64,000 bases of DNA from assembly GCA_964570565.1 (NCBI GenBank), contig CAZMYT010000005.1, positions 93,447 through 157,446 on the forward strand, in the 5' to 3' direction. How positions within the stretch are numbered: the stretch's first letter is position 1; each line of letters opens with the position of its first letter. The stretch is from W0P28-013 sp964570565 (GTDB lineage Bacteria > Bacteroidota > Bacteroidia > Bacteroidales > Paludibacteraceae). The notes beneath the pieces are model-generated. The model had not been told where the DNA came from. It worked only from the letters and a program-made list of their open reading frames with translations, and made no database searches. Of the stretch, positions 25,843-34,767 are shown one piece after another. Both the position numbers and the translations under genes were made by a program.

Positions 25843-28278
25843 TTAAAAGTTATGCAGCATTTGTTCTAGTTCATATTCGGTATGAATAAGCACCTGACGA
25901 GGTTTGCTGCCTGAAGCCGCGCCTACAATACCAGCTGCTTCCAATTGATCCATAATACGAGCTGCGCGATTGAAACCAACTTCGAACTTACGTTGAATCA
26001 TAGAAACCGAACCTTGTTGTGTTGCTACCACAAATCGTGCCGCTTCTTCAAATTTCTCATCACGACGCGTCATATCTACACTGGTAACATCGCCTTCACC
26101 TTCTGTAAAGTCAGGTTCTGGCAGTTCAAATGCTGATGGATAACCGCGTTGTTCAGATATGAAATGTACAATATTTTCAACTTCTGGTGTATCCACAAAC
26201 GCACATTGAACGCGCGTAGCATCATTACCTTGCGAGAAGAGTAAATCGCCCTTCCCTACCAATTGCTGAGCACCTGAGCCATCTAAAATAGTTTTAGAGT
26301 CGACCATAGCCGATACTTTAAAAGCTATACGAGCTGGGAAGTTGGCTTTAATCACACCGGTGATAATATTCACAGATGGACGTTGTGTTGCCAAAATCAT
26401 GTGAATACCAACGGCACGAGCAAGTTGTGCGATACGCGCTATTGGCATTTCTACTTCTTTACCTGCAGTCATTATTAAATCACCAAACTCATCGACAATT
26501 ACCACAATATATGGCAAAAATTTATGTCCTTTATTTGGATTTAACTTCCGACTGATAAAGCGTTCGTTGTATTCTTTAATATTACGTACGTGAGCAATTT
26601 TAAGCAAATCGTAACGCTGATCCATCTCTTTACAAAGCGAATTAAGCGTTTGTACCACTTTACTTGTGTCGGTAATTACAGGCTCTTCTCCATCAGGTAA
26701 TTTGGCCAAGAAATGCTTCTCGATATCGGCATAAATATTAAATTCCACCTTTTTAGGATCGACCAATACAAACTTCAATTCTGAAGGATGTTTTTTATAT
26801 AAAAGTGATGTGATAATGGCATTCAACCCAACCGACTTACCTTGACCAGTAGCACCAGCCACCAATACGTGTGGCATTTTGCATAAGTCGAACATAAATA
26901 CTTCATTGGTAATAGTACGTCCTAATGCAATAGGCAAATCGTAAGTCGATTCTTGGAATTTTTTTGAGCCAATCGTTGCAAACATCGACACAATACGTGG
27001 ATGACTATTAGGAACTTCAATACCAATAGTTCCCTTTCCAGGAATTGGAGCAATGATACGAATACCCGTAGCCGCCAAACTCAACATAATATCAGCTTCG
27101 AGATTACGTATTTTACTAATTCTCACGCCATCTTCTGGTACAATTTCATACAATGTAATAGTTGGCCCAATGGTTTCATATATTTTTTTGATACCAATGC
27201 CATAATGTTTTAGCGTGGTAATAATACGCTGTTGATTAGCAATTTGCTCCTCTTTAGTAACCGTTTCGGTAGGCGTGCCGTAATCTTTCAATAAATCAAC
27301 TGTGGGATATTTATACTCCCCTAAATCCGCTTTAGGATCGTATGGCCCTTGTTCTGCCAATGGATCATAAGTAGCCAAATCATTAGTTTCTGTGGCATCA
27401 ACCGATTCAGTTTCTACCATATCACCTGACAGATTTTCTTCGTGCACAGATACAGTTTCCACAGGAACGGTAGATAATGGCACTGGCTCAGTCAATTCAT
27501 CATCTGCCTCAATAATATCTTCTTCAACATTTTCGTCGGCATCCATAATCACCCATTCTGGTGGAACTATTTCATCACCAATTTTAACCGACAAAGCATC
27601 TGGGTCAACGGTTTCTACCTCAACATCTGTATCCATTTCAGCAGCAATAGGGACATCGACTTTAGGTTTACGATGAAATAAACCGCGTAAAAATGGTACC
27701 GTTTGGCTAAATGCAAAAATCGCAAACAACAAACCAGTACCTAACAACAGGAAAAATGTTCCCGGAATACCTATATTTGCTTTCAGAAAGTCGCTGGCAT
27801 AAGCGCCATGCTCTCCTCCCAAATTGATAAATGAGTTTTCGAAAAAAGGAGCGAAGAAAAAAGCGAAAAAGAGTGAAAACCAAATCAAAAACAAAGCAGA
27901 AAACAAAAATGCTTTCCACAAAGCCATTATTTTGACTTTCATTAAACGGAAGGCCACTACGAACAAGAACCACAACATAGCGAAGGAAGCCAATCCAAAC
28001 CATCTATTAATCAGAATTTCAGCCAAAAAAGCACCACGTGCTCCTGTCCAATTTTGAATATCTTTTGAATGTTCTCCCAACTGGTACCAAGAGGCATTTA
28101 CAATGCTTTGGTCAATGTCACCAGTAAAGAAAAAAGAGACCATACTCAATAATAGATACAACGTACACAAAAGCAAAACCAAACCCAACGCAAAACAAGT
28201 ACGCTCGTCAACGATAAACGCTTTTAGAGAAGCAAAGAAACCAGGAGAAGTCGATGTAGTTGATTCTTTTTTAGCCAT
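25843..28278 (-). CDS. ftsK: DNA translocase FtsK/SpoIIIE
   Basis: The 811-residue septal DNA pump clears and aligns chromosome termini during division. About four membrane helices lie within residues 25-195. An acidic, Val/Glu/Asp-rich linker runs over about 205-320. The RecA-like motor has Walker A GATGQGKS at 475-482 and Walker B (YIVVIVDEFGDL) about 100 residues later. The C-terminal winged-helix gamma domain (about 740-805; GSVSMIQRKFEVGFNRAARI) reads KOPS sites. A -7 promoter element lies 36 bases upstream. Confidence 0.97.
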   Translation of the reverse strand: MAKKESTTSTSPGFFASLKAFIVDERTCFALGLVLLLCTLYLLLSMVSFFFTGDIDQSIVNASWYQLGEHSKDIQNWTGARGAFLAEILINRWFGLASFAMLWFLFVVAFRLMKVKIMALWKAFLFSALFLIWFSLFFAFFFAPFFENSFINLGGEHGAYASDFLKANIGIPGTFFLLLGTGLLFAIFAFSQTVPFLRGLFHRKPKVDVPIAAEMDTDVEVETVDPDALSVKIGDEIVPPEWVIMDADENVEEDIIEADDELTEPVPLSTVPVETVSVHEENLSGDMVETESVDATETNDLATYDPLAEQGPYDPKADLGEYKYPTVDLLKDYGTPTETVTKEEQIANQQRIITTLKHYGIGIKKIYETIGPTITLYEIVPEDGVRISKIRNLEADIMLSLAATGIRIIAPIPGKGTIGIEVPNSHPRIVSMFATIGSKKFQESTYDLPIALGRTITNEVFMFDLCKMPHVLVAGATGQGKSVGLNAIITSLLYKKHPSELKFVLVDPKKVEFNIYADIEKHFLAKLPDGEEPVITDTSKVVQTLNSLCKEMDQRYDLLKIAHVRNIKEYNERFISRKLNPNKGHKFLPYIVVIVDEFGDLIMTAGKEVEMPIARIAQLARAVGIHMILATQRPSVNIITGVIKANFPARIAFKVSAMVDSKTILDGSGAQQLVGKGDLLFSQGNDATRVQCAFVDTPEVENIVHFISEQRGYPSAFELPEPDFTEGEGDVTSVDMTRRDEKFEEAARFVVATQQGSVSMIQRKFEVGFNRAARIMDQLEAAGIVGAASGSKPRQVLIHTEYELEQMLHNF

Positions 28279-28313
28279 ATAGATAAATTCGGTAATATAA
28301 ATTATAATTTTTA

Positions 28314-28321
28314 CAAAGATA
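28314..28321 (-). promoter_or_regulatory. Bacteroidota -7 element for ftsK
   Basis: On the minus strand this reads TATCTTTG, an exact TAnnTTTG, 36 bases before the ftsK start. Confidence 0.6.
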
Positions 28322-28335
28322 CGTTTTTTTTGCTC

Positions 28336-28773
28336 TTATCGACGTTTTCGTGCAAAGAAATCTTGCATCAACGCACCACACTCGTCAGCCAAAATACCTG
28401 AGACCAACTCCGTTTTAACATGCAATGCGTCTGGTGCCAATTTTTGAAAACCGCGTTTTTCGTCGCGTGCTCCAAAAACTACACGACCAATTTGAGACCA
28501 ACCGAGTGCTCCAGCACACATGACACAAGGTTCAACTGTCACGTATAATGTGCAATCTGTCAAATATTTACCACCCAAATAATTGGCAGCAGCAGTAATT
28601 GCTTGCATCTCGGCATGAGCTGTCACATCAGTGAGTTGTTCCGTGAGATTATGTGCGCGAGCAATAATTTGATTTTGACATACAACCACCGCTCCAATAG
28701 GAATTTCATCCATATCAAAAGCAACGTTCGCCTCAATCAAGGCTTTTTTCATGAAATACACGTCATCAAACAT
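28336..28773 (-). CDS. tadA: tRNA-specific adenosine deaminase
   Basis: The 145-residue zinc deaminase converts adenosine 34 of tRNA-Arg to inosine. The zinc site is complete: His53 and catalytic Glu55 in HAEMQAI, and Cys83 and Cys86 in PCVMCAGAL. IGAVVV and NLTEQLTD near the N terminus fit TadA. A guanine-deaminase-type relative is possible but less likely. It starts 3 bases after the KtrA-type gene and is the last gene of that operon. Confidence 0.9.
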   Translation of the reverse strand: MFDDVYFMKKALIEANVAFDMDEIPIGAVVVCQNQIIARAHNLTEQLTDVTAHAEMQAITAAANYLGGKYLTDCTLYVTVEPCVMCAGALGWSQIGRVVFGARDEKRGFQKLAPDALHVKTELVSGILADECGALMQDFFARKRR

Positions 28774-28776
28774 AAC

Positions 28777-29463
28777 TTAATACAATTTTTTCTGAAGTTT
28801 TTGAAGTGCTTTCATTTCGCCAAACAGTAATATACGATCGTACTCCTGAAAAGTGAACTCTGGATTCAAATCTGCCATTTCGTAATAAAAACTATTAGCA
28901 CCTAACACATTCACTTTTACTTTGCGACGTTTCACTCCAACCAATTGAACATGAAATAGCTCCTCCAAATTGGCTTGACTTAAAGTCTGAGATATCAAAA
29001 TGTTAGGTATTTCCAATTCTACCAATTGGTGTGTTTCTGTTACGGGATAAGCACCTTTAATTTGAGGAGCTTCTGTAGAAAGTGCAAACAAGTCGGCCGC
29101 ATAACTTTCAGGCATAATAACTTCGTCTACACCTATCGCCTCTAAAATAGTTTGATGTAATTTACTACCTGCACGAGCCACTAAGTGTTTAACTCCATGT
29201 TGTTTGAGTAACGCTACTATCAATACAGAATTTCCCACTTTTTCACCCAAAGTCACAATTACTTGGTGAGCATCGTCAAGTGGAAGTACATTCAGTGAAG
29301 CCGAATCACTCAAATTAAGACAAATAGTTGAACTAATGGAATTTTTATATTCTTCTACCAAATTGATATCTGAATCTACACCTATCACGTCATGCCCCAT
29401 ACGAGTCAAACGCTCAGCCAAGGAGACTCCAAAATTTCCTAATCCAATCACGATATAAGTCAT
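28777..29463 (-). CDS. TrkA/KtrA-type potassium uptake regulatory subunit
   Basis: The 228-residue protein has an N-terminal RCK Rossmann domain with GLGNFG at 7-12 and an acidic VDSD after the second strand. A TrkA-C domain follows from about residue 140 (LVELEIPN and ADLNPEFTFQEYDRILLFG). It gates the partner channel in response to nucleotides. It lies 26 bases after the membrane subunit gene. Confidence 0.93.
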   Translation of the reverse strand: MTYIVIGLGNFGVSLAERLTRMGHDVIGVDSDINLVEEYKNSISSTICLNLSDSASLNVLPLDDAHQVIVTLGEKVGNSVLIVALLKQHGVKHLVARAGSKLHQTILEAIGVDEVIMPESYAADLFALSTEAPQIKGAYPVTETHQLVELEIPNILISQTLSQANLEELFHVQLVGVKRRKVKVNVLGANSFYYEMADLNPEFTFQEYDRILLFGEMKALQKLQKKLY

Positions 29464-29489
29464 AATTTCTCTATTTAAATGTTCTTTTA

Positions 29490-31307
29490 TTAATTAATTG
29501 GAATCGATTCACTTGGATATTGATAATTTAAATGTTGTTTTGGCTTAACCAAACAGGACAAAATACTAATCAAGCCTACTCTACCAACAAACATCAATAC
29601 AATTAACACCACATGACTTTCATCAGATAACAATGGCGTCAAATTAAGAGACAAGCCCACTGTACTAAAAGCCGAAACAGCCTCAAACAACAACGCCTGT
29701 AACGATGTATTAGGTTCAAACCAAGCTAAGCATCCAACTCCAATAGCCAGCACTACTAAAGATACAAAAATAATAATAAATGCCCGATTTACAGTGGTTT
29801 CTGAAATACGGCGTTTGCGCAGTTCAATATGATTTCGACCTCGTAACGTATGCCACACATTTAAAAACGCAATACCAATAGTTGTAGTTTTAACACCACC
29901 ACCGGTAGACATGGGCGAAGCGCCTATCCACATAAGTACAATCATCCATAAAATAGTCATTGGATGCATATTTCCCATATCAAATGTATTAAAGCCTGCC
30001 GTTCGTGGTGTAACTGACATAAAAAAAGCCGTTATTATTTTACCTGAAGAAGATAAATTGGCTAGCAAGTTATTGTATTCAGTAACATAAAAAACAACCG
30101 TTCCTCCGATTAATAAAATAGAGGTAACCGTGAGTACAATCCACGTATTAGAAGTCAACAAATGTGGGATGTGCAAATACCGTTTTTCTTTGCCGAACAA
30201 GCGTCTAAACAAATTACGTACAATATGTAAAAGCCATCTGCCAAGATTAAAAATAATAGGAAAACCTAATCCCCCGATGACAATTAATAAAGCAATAATG
30301 ACATGCAATTGGTAATTGGCTTGTAATGCTTCATTGAATAATCCGCCACTGACTGTGGAGAAACCAGCATTACAAAATGCTGAAATAGAATGAAATACAG
30401 CAAATCCGACATCATTCCACGAATTTCCCCCGATAGACACGAATATGGAATAAGCGCCTATTAGTTCAACCGTAAATGTAACGAAAATAATATACCACAG
30501 CGTTTTAAAAATCTGTCCAATTCCTTTTTCAGGATCAATTAAATCTTTAATTAATAATTTGTTTTGGGTTAAATGCTTACCAATAAAAAATAGACCAAAA
30601 AAACTAGTAAACGTCATAATACCAATACCGCCCAACTGAATCAGCAACGCAATGACACTTTTGCCCATCAGTGTAAAAGTGGACGACACATCGACTGTGG
30701 TTAATCCCGTAACACAAACGGCACTCACAGAGGTAAACAAAGCATCGATAAAACGTATGGGATGTGTGGTGGCACGTGGCAAAAATAAAAGCCCAGCACC
30801 TAACATAATCAAAAGAGCAAAACTCCCGACAAAAATCCAAGTTGGATTCAGCCGTGACGTGAGTGACTGTGTTACAACAACCGACAATTTGATAATTGAA
30901 ATAAAAATAACAGCACCAAAAACGACATATACCTGATGAACGAAGAAAAAAATAGGATAACTAGAAACCACCGAATCAGGTAACACAAACCACACAATGG
31001 CCACATAGAACAATAACAAGTAAAACAGGAAGATAATATACCATTGTTTTGTTTTATGAGTAGCAATAAATGATTTGAGAAGACTCACAGTCAGTTCGCT
31101 GAAGAACAGCAGATACGCCACATAAAAAACAGATGCCACACGCATCATGTGAGCTTCCATTTGAAAGCCAACACCATAAATAACAATACCAACGATTAAA
31201 AGTGAAGAAAATATATTGACCACCCGCAGCAAAGACCACAGGAAAGCAAAAAATGGCTGTAAAATCAACCGCAAGCGTAAGTAAATAGCTTTTAAAAAAC
31301 CTTTCAT
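29490..31307 (-). CDS. TrkH/KtrB-type potassium transporter membrane subunit
   Basis: The protein is 605 residues from Met at 31307 (MKGFLKAIYL). The open frame continues to 31331, but a -7 element at 31329-31336 makes that start unlikely. The core has the repeated membrane-pore-membrane units of the Trk/Ktr family, with selectivity-filter-like segments SVCVTGLTTVD, AFCNAGFSTVSGG, TPRTAGFNT and AFSTVGLS. Before the core, about 140 extra residues contain four or so membrane helices not present in the shorter KtrB of Firmicutes. It forms an operon with the KtrA-type and tadA genes. Confidence 0.94.
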   Translation of the reverse strand: MKGFLKAIYLRLRLILQPFFAFLWSLLRVVNIFSSLLIVGIVIYGVGFQMEAHMMRVASVFYVAYLLFFSELTVSLLKSFIATHKTKQWYIIFLFYLLLFYVAIVWFVLPDSVVSSYPIFFFVHQVYVVFGAVIFISIIKLSVVVTQSLTSRLNPTWIFVGSFALLIMLGAGLLFLPRATTHPIRFIDALFTSVSAVCVTGLTTVDVSSTFTLMGKSVIALLIQLGGIGIMTFTSFFGLFFIGKHLTQNKLLIKDLIDPEKGIGQIFKTLWYIIFVTFTVELIGAYSIFVSIGGNSWNDVGFAVFHSISAFCNAGFSTVSGGLFNEALQANYQLHVIIALLIVIGGLGFPIIFNLGRWLLHIVRNLFRRLFGKEKRYLHIPHLLTSNTWIVLTVTSILLIGGTVVFYVTEYNNLLANLSSSGKIITAFFMSVTPRTAGFNTFDMGNMHPMTILWMIVLMWIGASPMSTGGGVKTTTIGIAFLNVWHTLRGRNHIELRKRRISETTVNRAFIIIFVSLVVLAIGVGCLAWFEPNTSLQALLFEAVSAFSTVGLSLNLTPLLSDESHVVLIVLMFVGRVGLISILSCLVKPKQHLNYQYPSESIPIN

Positions 31308-31328
31308 CGAAAAATCATTTGTAATAAG

Positions 31329-31336
31329 CAAAGGTA
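31329..31336 (-). promoter_or_regulatory. Bacteroidota -7 element for the Ktr operon
   Basis: On the minus strand this reads TACCTTTG, 22 bases before the start at 31307. It overlaps the longer open frame and so decides the start. Confidence 0.6.
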
Positions 31337-31433
31337 AACATTTTAAGCGACATACAACATAGAGTGTACTGCTTATTTTGAATGGTTTAAATCACAACTA
31401 TTTTTTATTATTGGCATTAAACGAATTTAGGTT

Positions 31434-31466
31434 ACAAAAAAAGAACCACTTTCGTGGTTCTTTTTG
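31434..31466 (-). terminator. Terminator of rfbD
   Basis: The stem AAAAAGAACCAC, loop TTTC and its complement have T-runs on both sides. The rfbD stop codon directly abuts it. Confidence 0.85.
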
Positions 31467-32330
31467 TTATTTAGATTGAGACTGTAAAACATGCAAACAG
31501 CGCTCAAGTCCATCCATCCAATAAGGAATCGTTTGATTATAGGTAGACTTTAACTTACTCTTATTCAAAACACTATAATGTGGTCGTGGTGTACGAACTG
31601 CATAATCTTTTGATTCTATTGGCAACACTTCGCATTCGACATTAGCTAATTTAAAAATCATTTTAGTAAAATCGTACCAGCTACAAACTCCTTCGTTTGA
31701 AAAATGATAAATACCTGGTACAAATTTTTCTGAATCAATGATTTGCAACATCGAATCCGCTAAATCGGCGGCATAAGTAGGTGTACCAATTTGGTCAAAA
31801 ATAACTTTCAACTGACTACGTTCACTACCAAGTCGAAGCATCGTTTTTACAAAATTATTACCAAAACCCGAATACAACCACGATGTGCGAATAATAATGG
31901 CTTCCGGACATACTCTAAGCAGTTCACGTTCGCCAGCCAATTTCGATTTCCCATAAACATTAGTTGGAGACACAGCCATATCTTCTGTATAAGGAATATG
32001 ACCAGTTCCATCAAACACATAATCGGTAGAAACATGAATAACCGTCATGCCATGTGCTTGTGCTACTTCACCCAAATTACGTACAGCATCGCAATTAATC
32101 TTATAACATAATGCCAAATCGTCTTCAGCTTTATCCACGGCCGTATAAGCAGCACAATTGATTAACACATTTGGCTGATGTAATGCAACAAATGCATCAA
32201 CTGCATTTTTATCTGTAATATCCAGGGTATCAACATCCGTAAATATAGATTCTAAATGAGGATAACGTTCAAGTGCCACGCGCATTTCATTGCCTAATTG
32301 CCCATAGGCACCAGTAATCAATAGTTTCAT
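31467..32330 (-). CDS. rfbD: dTDP-4-dehydrorhamnose reductase
   Basis: The 287-residue short-chain dehydrogenase makes dTDP-L-rhamnose, a surface polysaccharide precursor. TGAYGQLGNE is the nucleotide loop, INCAAYTAVDKAEDD and STDYVFDG are family motifs, and YGKSKLAGE holds the catalytic Tyr and Lys. The other dTDP-rhamnose genes are not in this window, so it is a stand-alone copy here with its own promoter and terminator. Confidence 0.94.
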   Translation of the reverse strand: MKLLITGAYGQLGNEMRVALERYPHLESIFTDVDTLDITDKNAVDAFVALHQPNVLINCAAYTAVDKAEDDLALCYKINCDAVRNLGEVAQAHGMTVIHVSTDYVFDGTGHIPYTEDMAVSPTNVYGKSKLAGERELLRVCPEAIIIRTSWLYSGFGNNFVKTMLRLGSERSQLKVIFDQIGTPTYAADLADSMLQIIDSEKFVPGIYHFSNEGVCSWYDFTKMIFKLANVECEVLPIESKDYAVRTPRPHYSVLNKSKLKSTYNQTIPYWMDGLERCLHVLQSQSK

Positions 32331-32353
32331 AAGTCATTATAATTTTATAGCTA

Positions 32354-32361
32354 CAAAGATA
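32354..32361 (-). promoter_or_regulatory. Bacteroidota -7 element for rfbD
   Basis: On the minus strand this reads TATCTTTG, 24 bases before the start. Confidence 0.6.
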
Positions 32362-32400
32362 CAAAAATCCTAGCTGTCCATATCATTTTTAGATACCAGA

Positions 32401-33444
32401 TTAAGATTGACGATGAAAAATAACCATTTTAAAGCGTTTAAAACCAAAATCTATAATTAACGGCACTACCACTCCTGCAATCACATAGAAAATTGACCAC
32501 CAACCTGTGGAATTAACATGGCGCCACCCGGCCAATAAATCAATCGGATAATGAAACAGGTGAACTTGGACTAATCCGACCAATTTGAATGAGATAATAT
32601 GTAAAAACAAAATAATCAACGAATTACGGCCAATATAAGCCAAAGAAGTGCTCACAGTCGGAAATTGACTCAATTTTTGAGCCATGAACATAACCGAATA
32701 AATACCCAGAAAACAAGCTAGCAACCAAAATACCACATTGCTATAACCATTAACACGCATATCTACTGATAGATGTAATACCAATTTTGCTACGTATAAA
32801 TAGATTACACCGATTGATGTAATTAGCCAACTCGTAAAACGTATTTTATCACTATTTTTAACGATATGACCCAAGTAGCAAAAAAACAAAGCTACTAAGA
32901 TGACATTAATGCCCTCTTTAAAATTATACGACCATGGCAGCGAGATAAGCTGAAATCGCGTAGAAATAACTCCAAAGAACATCAACAAGAAAGTAATGAC
33001 CAGCAATAACATTTGTGATACATGCCATTTTTTACGTATAAAACAGACACCATACGAGAGGATATTAACCACAAACAAAGCGGTCATAAACCACAAAGGA
33101 GCCAACATCAACTCACTACTATCAAACAAAAAGACATGAAATACGCTGGATAAAAAACTCGAAAACGTATATTGATTTTCAAGAATTCCTATGGTATAAA
33201 AGAAGTTATGTAAGGCAATAAAGACAAGTTCACAGATCAAAAAAGGAAGATAAAGACTTTTTACCTTGTTGGAGATAAAGACCTTAAAATCTTGATTAAA
33301 TGACGACAAATAACCAGTTAAGAAGAAGAATAACGGCATATAGAAAAACCGTCCAGGCGATGCTGGCGCAAAATTGGCATGCCCCATCACCACTAAAATA
33401 ATGCCTATAGCTTTAGCAATATCAACGGTTACATTTCTATTCAT
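32401..33444 (-). CDS. Membrane acyltransferase (acyltransferase_3 family)
   Basis: The protein is 347 residues from the ATG at 33444. The open frame continues to a TTG at 33468, which I do not prefer. It begins with DIAKAIGIILVVMGHANF, in which VMGH is the acyltransferase_3 active-site region, then MPLFFFLTGYL and about ten hydrophobic segments. Family members O-acetylate or otherwise acylate surface sugars. The adjacent rfbD suggests a polysaccharide substrate, but the acceptor is unknown. Confidence 0.88.
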   Translation of the reverse strand: MNRNVTVDIAKAIGIILVVMGHANFAPASPGRFFYMPLFFFLTGYLSSFNQDFKVFISNKVKSLYLPFLICELVFIALHNFFYTIGILENQYTFSSFLSSVFHVFLFDSSELMLAPLWFMTALFVVNILSYGVCFIRKKWHVSQMLLLVITFLLMFFGVISTRFQLISLPWSYNFKEGINVILVALFFCYLGHIVKNSDKIRFTSWLITSIGVIYLYVAKLVLHLSVDMRVNGYSNVVFWLLACFLGIYSVMFMAQKLSQFPTVSTSLAYIGRNSLIILFLHIISFKLVGLVQVHLFHYPIDLLAGWRHVNSTGWWSIFYVIAGVVVPLIIDFGFKRFKMVIFHRQS

Positions 33445-33528
33445 TCCCACAAGTACAGATTTGCTCAACGACGTTTTTTAGACGACTATGAATTTGGCAT
33501 AATGTTATACGACAATTTAAAACCGCCG

Positions 33529-33536
33529 CAAAGATA
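33529..33536 (-). promoter_or_regulatory. Bacteroidota -7 element for the acyltransferase gene
   Basis: On the minus strand this reads TATCTTTG. It implies a 5' leader of about 75 bases before the ATG at 33444. Confidence 0.5.
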
Positions 33537-33568
33537 ACCAAAATATAAACTGCAGAATTCATTAAACA

Positions 33569-33604
33569 AAAAAAATCACCTACATAACTGTAAGTGATTT
33601 TTTC
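33569..33604 (-). terminator. Terminator of tRNA-Pro
   Basis: An inverted repeat AAAAAATCAC...GTGATTTTTT (about 15 bp with one G-T pair) begins directly after the tRNA 3' end on the minus strand. Confidence 0.8.
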
Positions 33605-33605
33605 G

Positions 33606-33680
33606 TCGGGGTAGCGGGATTCGAACCCACGACCCCCTGCTCCCAAAGCAGGTGCGCTAACCGGACTGCGCTACACCCCG
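33606..33680 (-). tRNA. tRNA-Pro (anticodon UGG)
   Basis: The minus strand folds as a full cloverleaf. The acceptor is CGGGGTG with TACCCCG, the anticodon arm is CCTGC-TTTGGGA-GCAGG with anticodon TGG, and the T arm contains GTTCGAAT. The discriminator is A. CCA is not encoded. It has its own promoter and terminator. Confidence 0.96.
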
Positions 33681-33713
33681 AATACAAAGCGCTTTGTTTC
33701 TCAAAAGCGAGTG

Positions 33714-33744
33714 CAAAGGTACGCCTTTTTTCAATAAAAGCAAA
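33714..33744 (-). promoter_or_regulatory. Complete Bacteroidota promoter for tRNA-Pro
   Basis: On the minus strand TTTG (33741-33744) is followed after 19 bases by TACCTTTG (33714-33721). It lies 33 bases upstream of the tRNA 5' end. Confidence 0.82.
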
Positions 33745-33771
33745 CTTTTTTGCAAGTTTTTTTCAAAAAAG

Positions 33772-34686
33772 TTACTGTTTTAAAAGAGACTCTATTTCCT
33801 CCAACTTCTCATCCATTGATTTTAAAGCATCTAGCCAATAAATAGTAAAACCACGGCGTTCCATTCCACGAAACCACGTCATTTGACGCTTCGCAAATTG
33901 GTGAATAGCTATCTCTAGTTGAGTAAATAACTCGTCGAATGTTAGTTTAACTAACAAATAGTTGGTTACAAACTTATATTCCAAACCATAATAAATTAAA
34001 TCATCTGGCTGTACACCTCTATCCAAAAGCATTTTTACTTCATCAATCATGCCTTCGTTCAAGCGTGCTTTCAATCGTTTAGTTATTTTTTCACGACGCA
34101 CTTCACGATCTATGCCTACACCTATTATTAACGATTTTAACTCTGGATACTCTACGGTCTCTTCTTCATGTGTTTGGTAATACTCTTCTATCTCAATGGC
34201 ACGTATGGCACGTTTTACCGTATCTACATCCGTTTGATTGTGAAGCGTCTTATAACCGCTTAAAATGGAAGTCAACTCATCCAATGTTTTAGTAGCCAAT
34301 TGTTCTCGTAAGAGTTGATTGTCTGGTACCGCTAAGAGTTTATACCCATTCAAAACAGCCTCTATATATAAACCTGTTCCACCACATAAAATGGGCAAAT
34401 GTCCTCGCTGATTAACAGATTCAAATGCTTTGAGAAAATCTCGTTGATATTCAAACACATTATATTTGTAACCAGCATCTACTATATCTATCAAATGATA
34501 AGGGATTGGTTTGCCATCAACTACATATTCGCCTAAATCCTTACCTGTGCCAATATCCATTCCACGATAAATTTGGCGTGAGTCAGCACTTATGATTTCT
34601 CCATCAATACGTGCAGCCAACGCTGTAGCTAATTGAGTCTTACCTGTAGCAGTTGGACCTAATATGGTTACAAGATTGTATTTCAT
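33772..34686 (-). CDS. miaA: tRNA dimethylallyltransferase
   Basis: The 304-residue enzyme adds dimethylallyl to adenosine 37 of tRNAs reading U-starting codons. The P-loop GPTATGKT lies at 10-17, with SADSRQIYRGMDIGTGK after it. The tRNA-binding segments GTGLYIEAVL and FAKRQMTWFRG near the C terminus are typical. It lies downstream of dnaA but is separated from it by a terminator hairpin, so it may have its own promoter. Confidence 0.96.
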   Translation of the reverse strand: MKYNLVTILGPTATGKTQLATALAARIDGEIISADSRQIYRGMDIGTGKDLGEYVVDGKPIPYHLIDIVDAGYKYNVFEYQRDFLKAFESVNQRGHLPILCGGTGLYIEAVLNGYKLLAVPDNQLLREQLATKTLDELTSILSGYKTLHNQTDVDTVKRAIRAIEIEEYYQTHEEETVEYPELKSLIIGVGIDREVRREKITKRLKARLNEGMIDEVKMLLDRGVQPDDLIYYGLEYKFVTNYLLVKLTFDELFTQLEIAIHQFAKRQMTWFRGMERRGFTIYWLDALKSMDEKLEEIESLLKQ

Positions 34687-34693
34687 GACTTCG

Positions 34694-34740
34694 GTTTAAA
34701 AAGAAACATCCAAAAACAGAAATCTATTTTTGGATGCCTT
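34694..34740 (-). terminator. Hairpin terminator between dnaA and miaA
   Basis: A perfect 10-bp stem (CATCCAAAAA at 34707-34716 with 34727-34736) is followed on the minus strand by a T-rich stretch. It may be partial, allowing read-through. Confidence 0.7.
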
Positions 34741-34767
34741 AGAAATTCAGATCACCTTTTTTCAAAC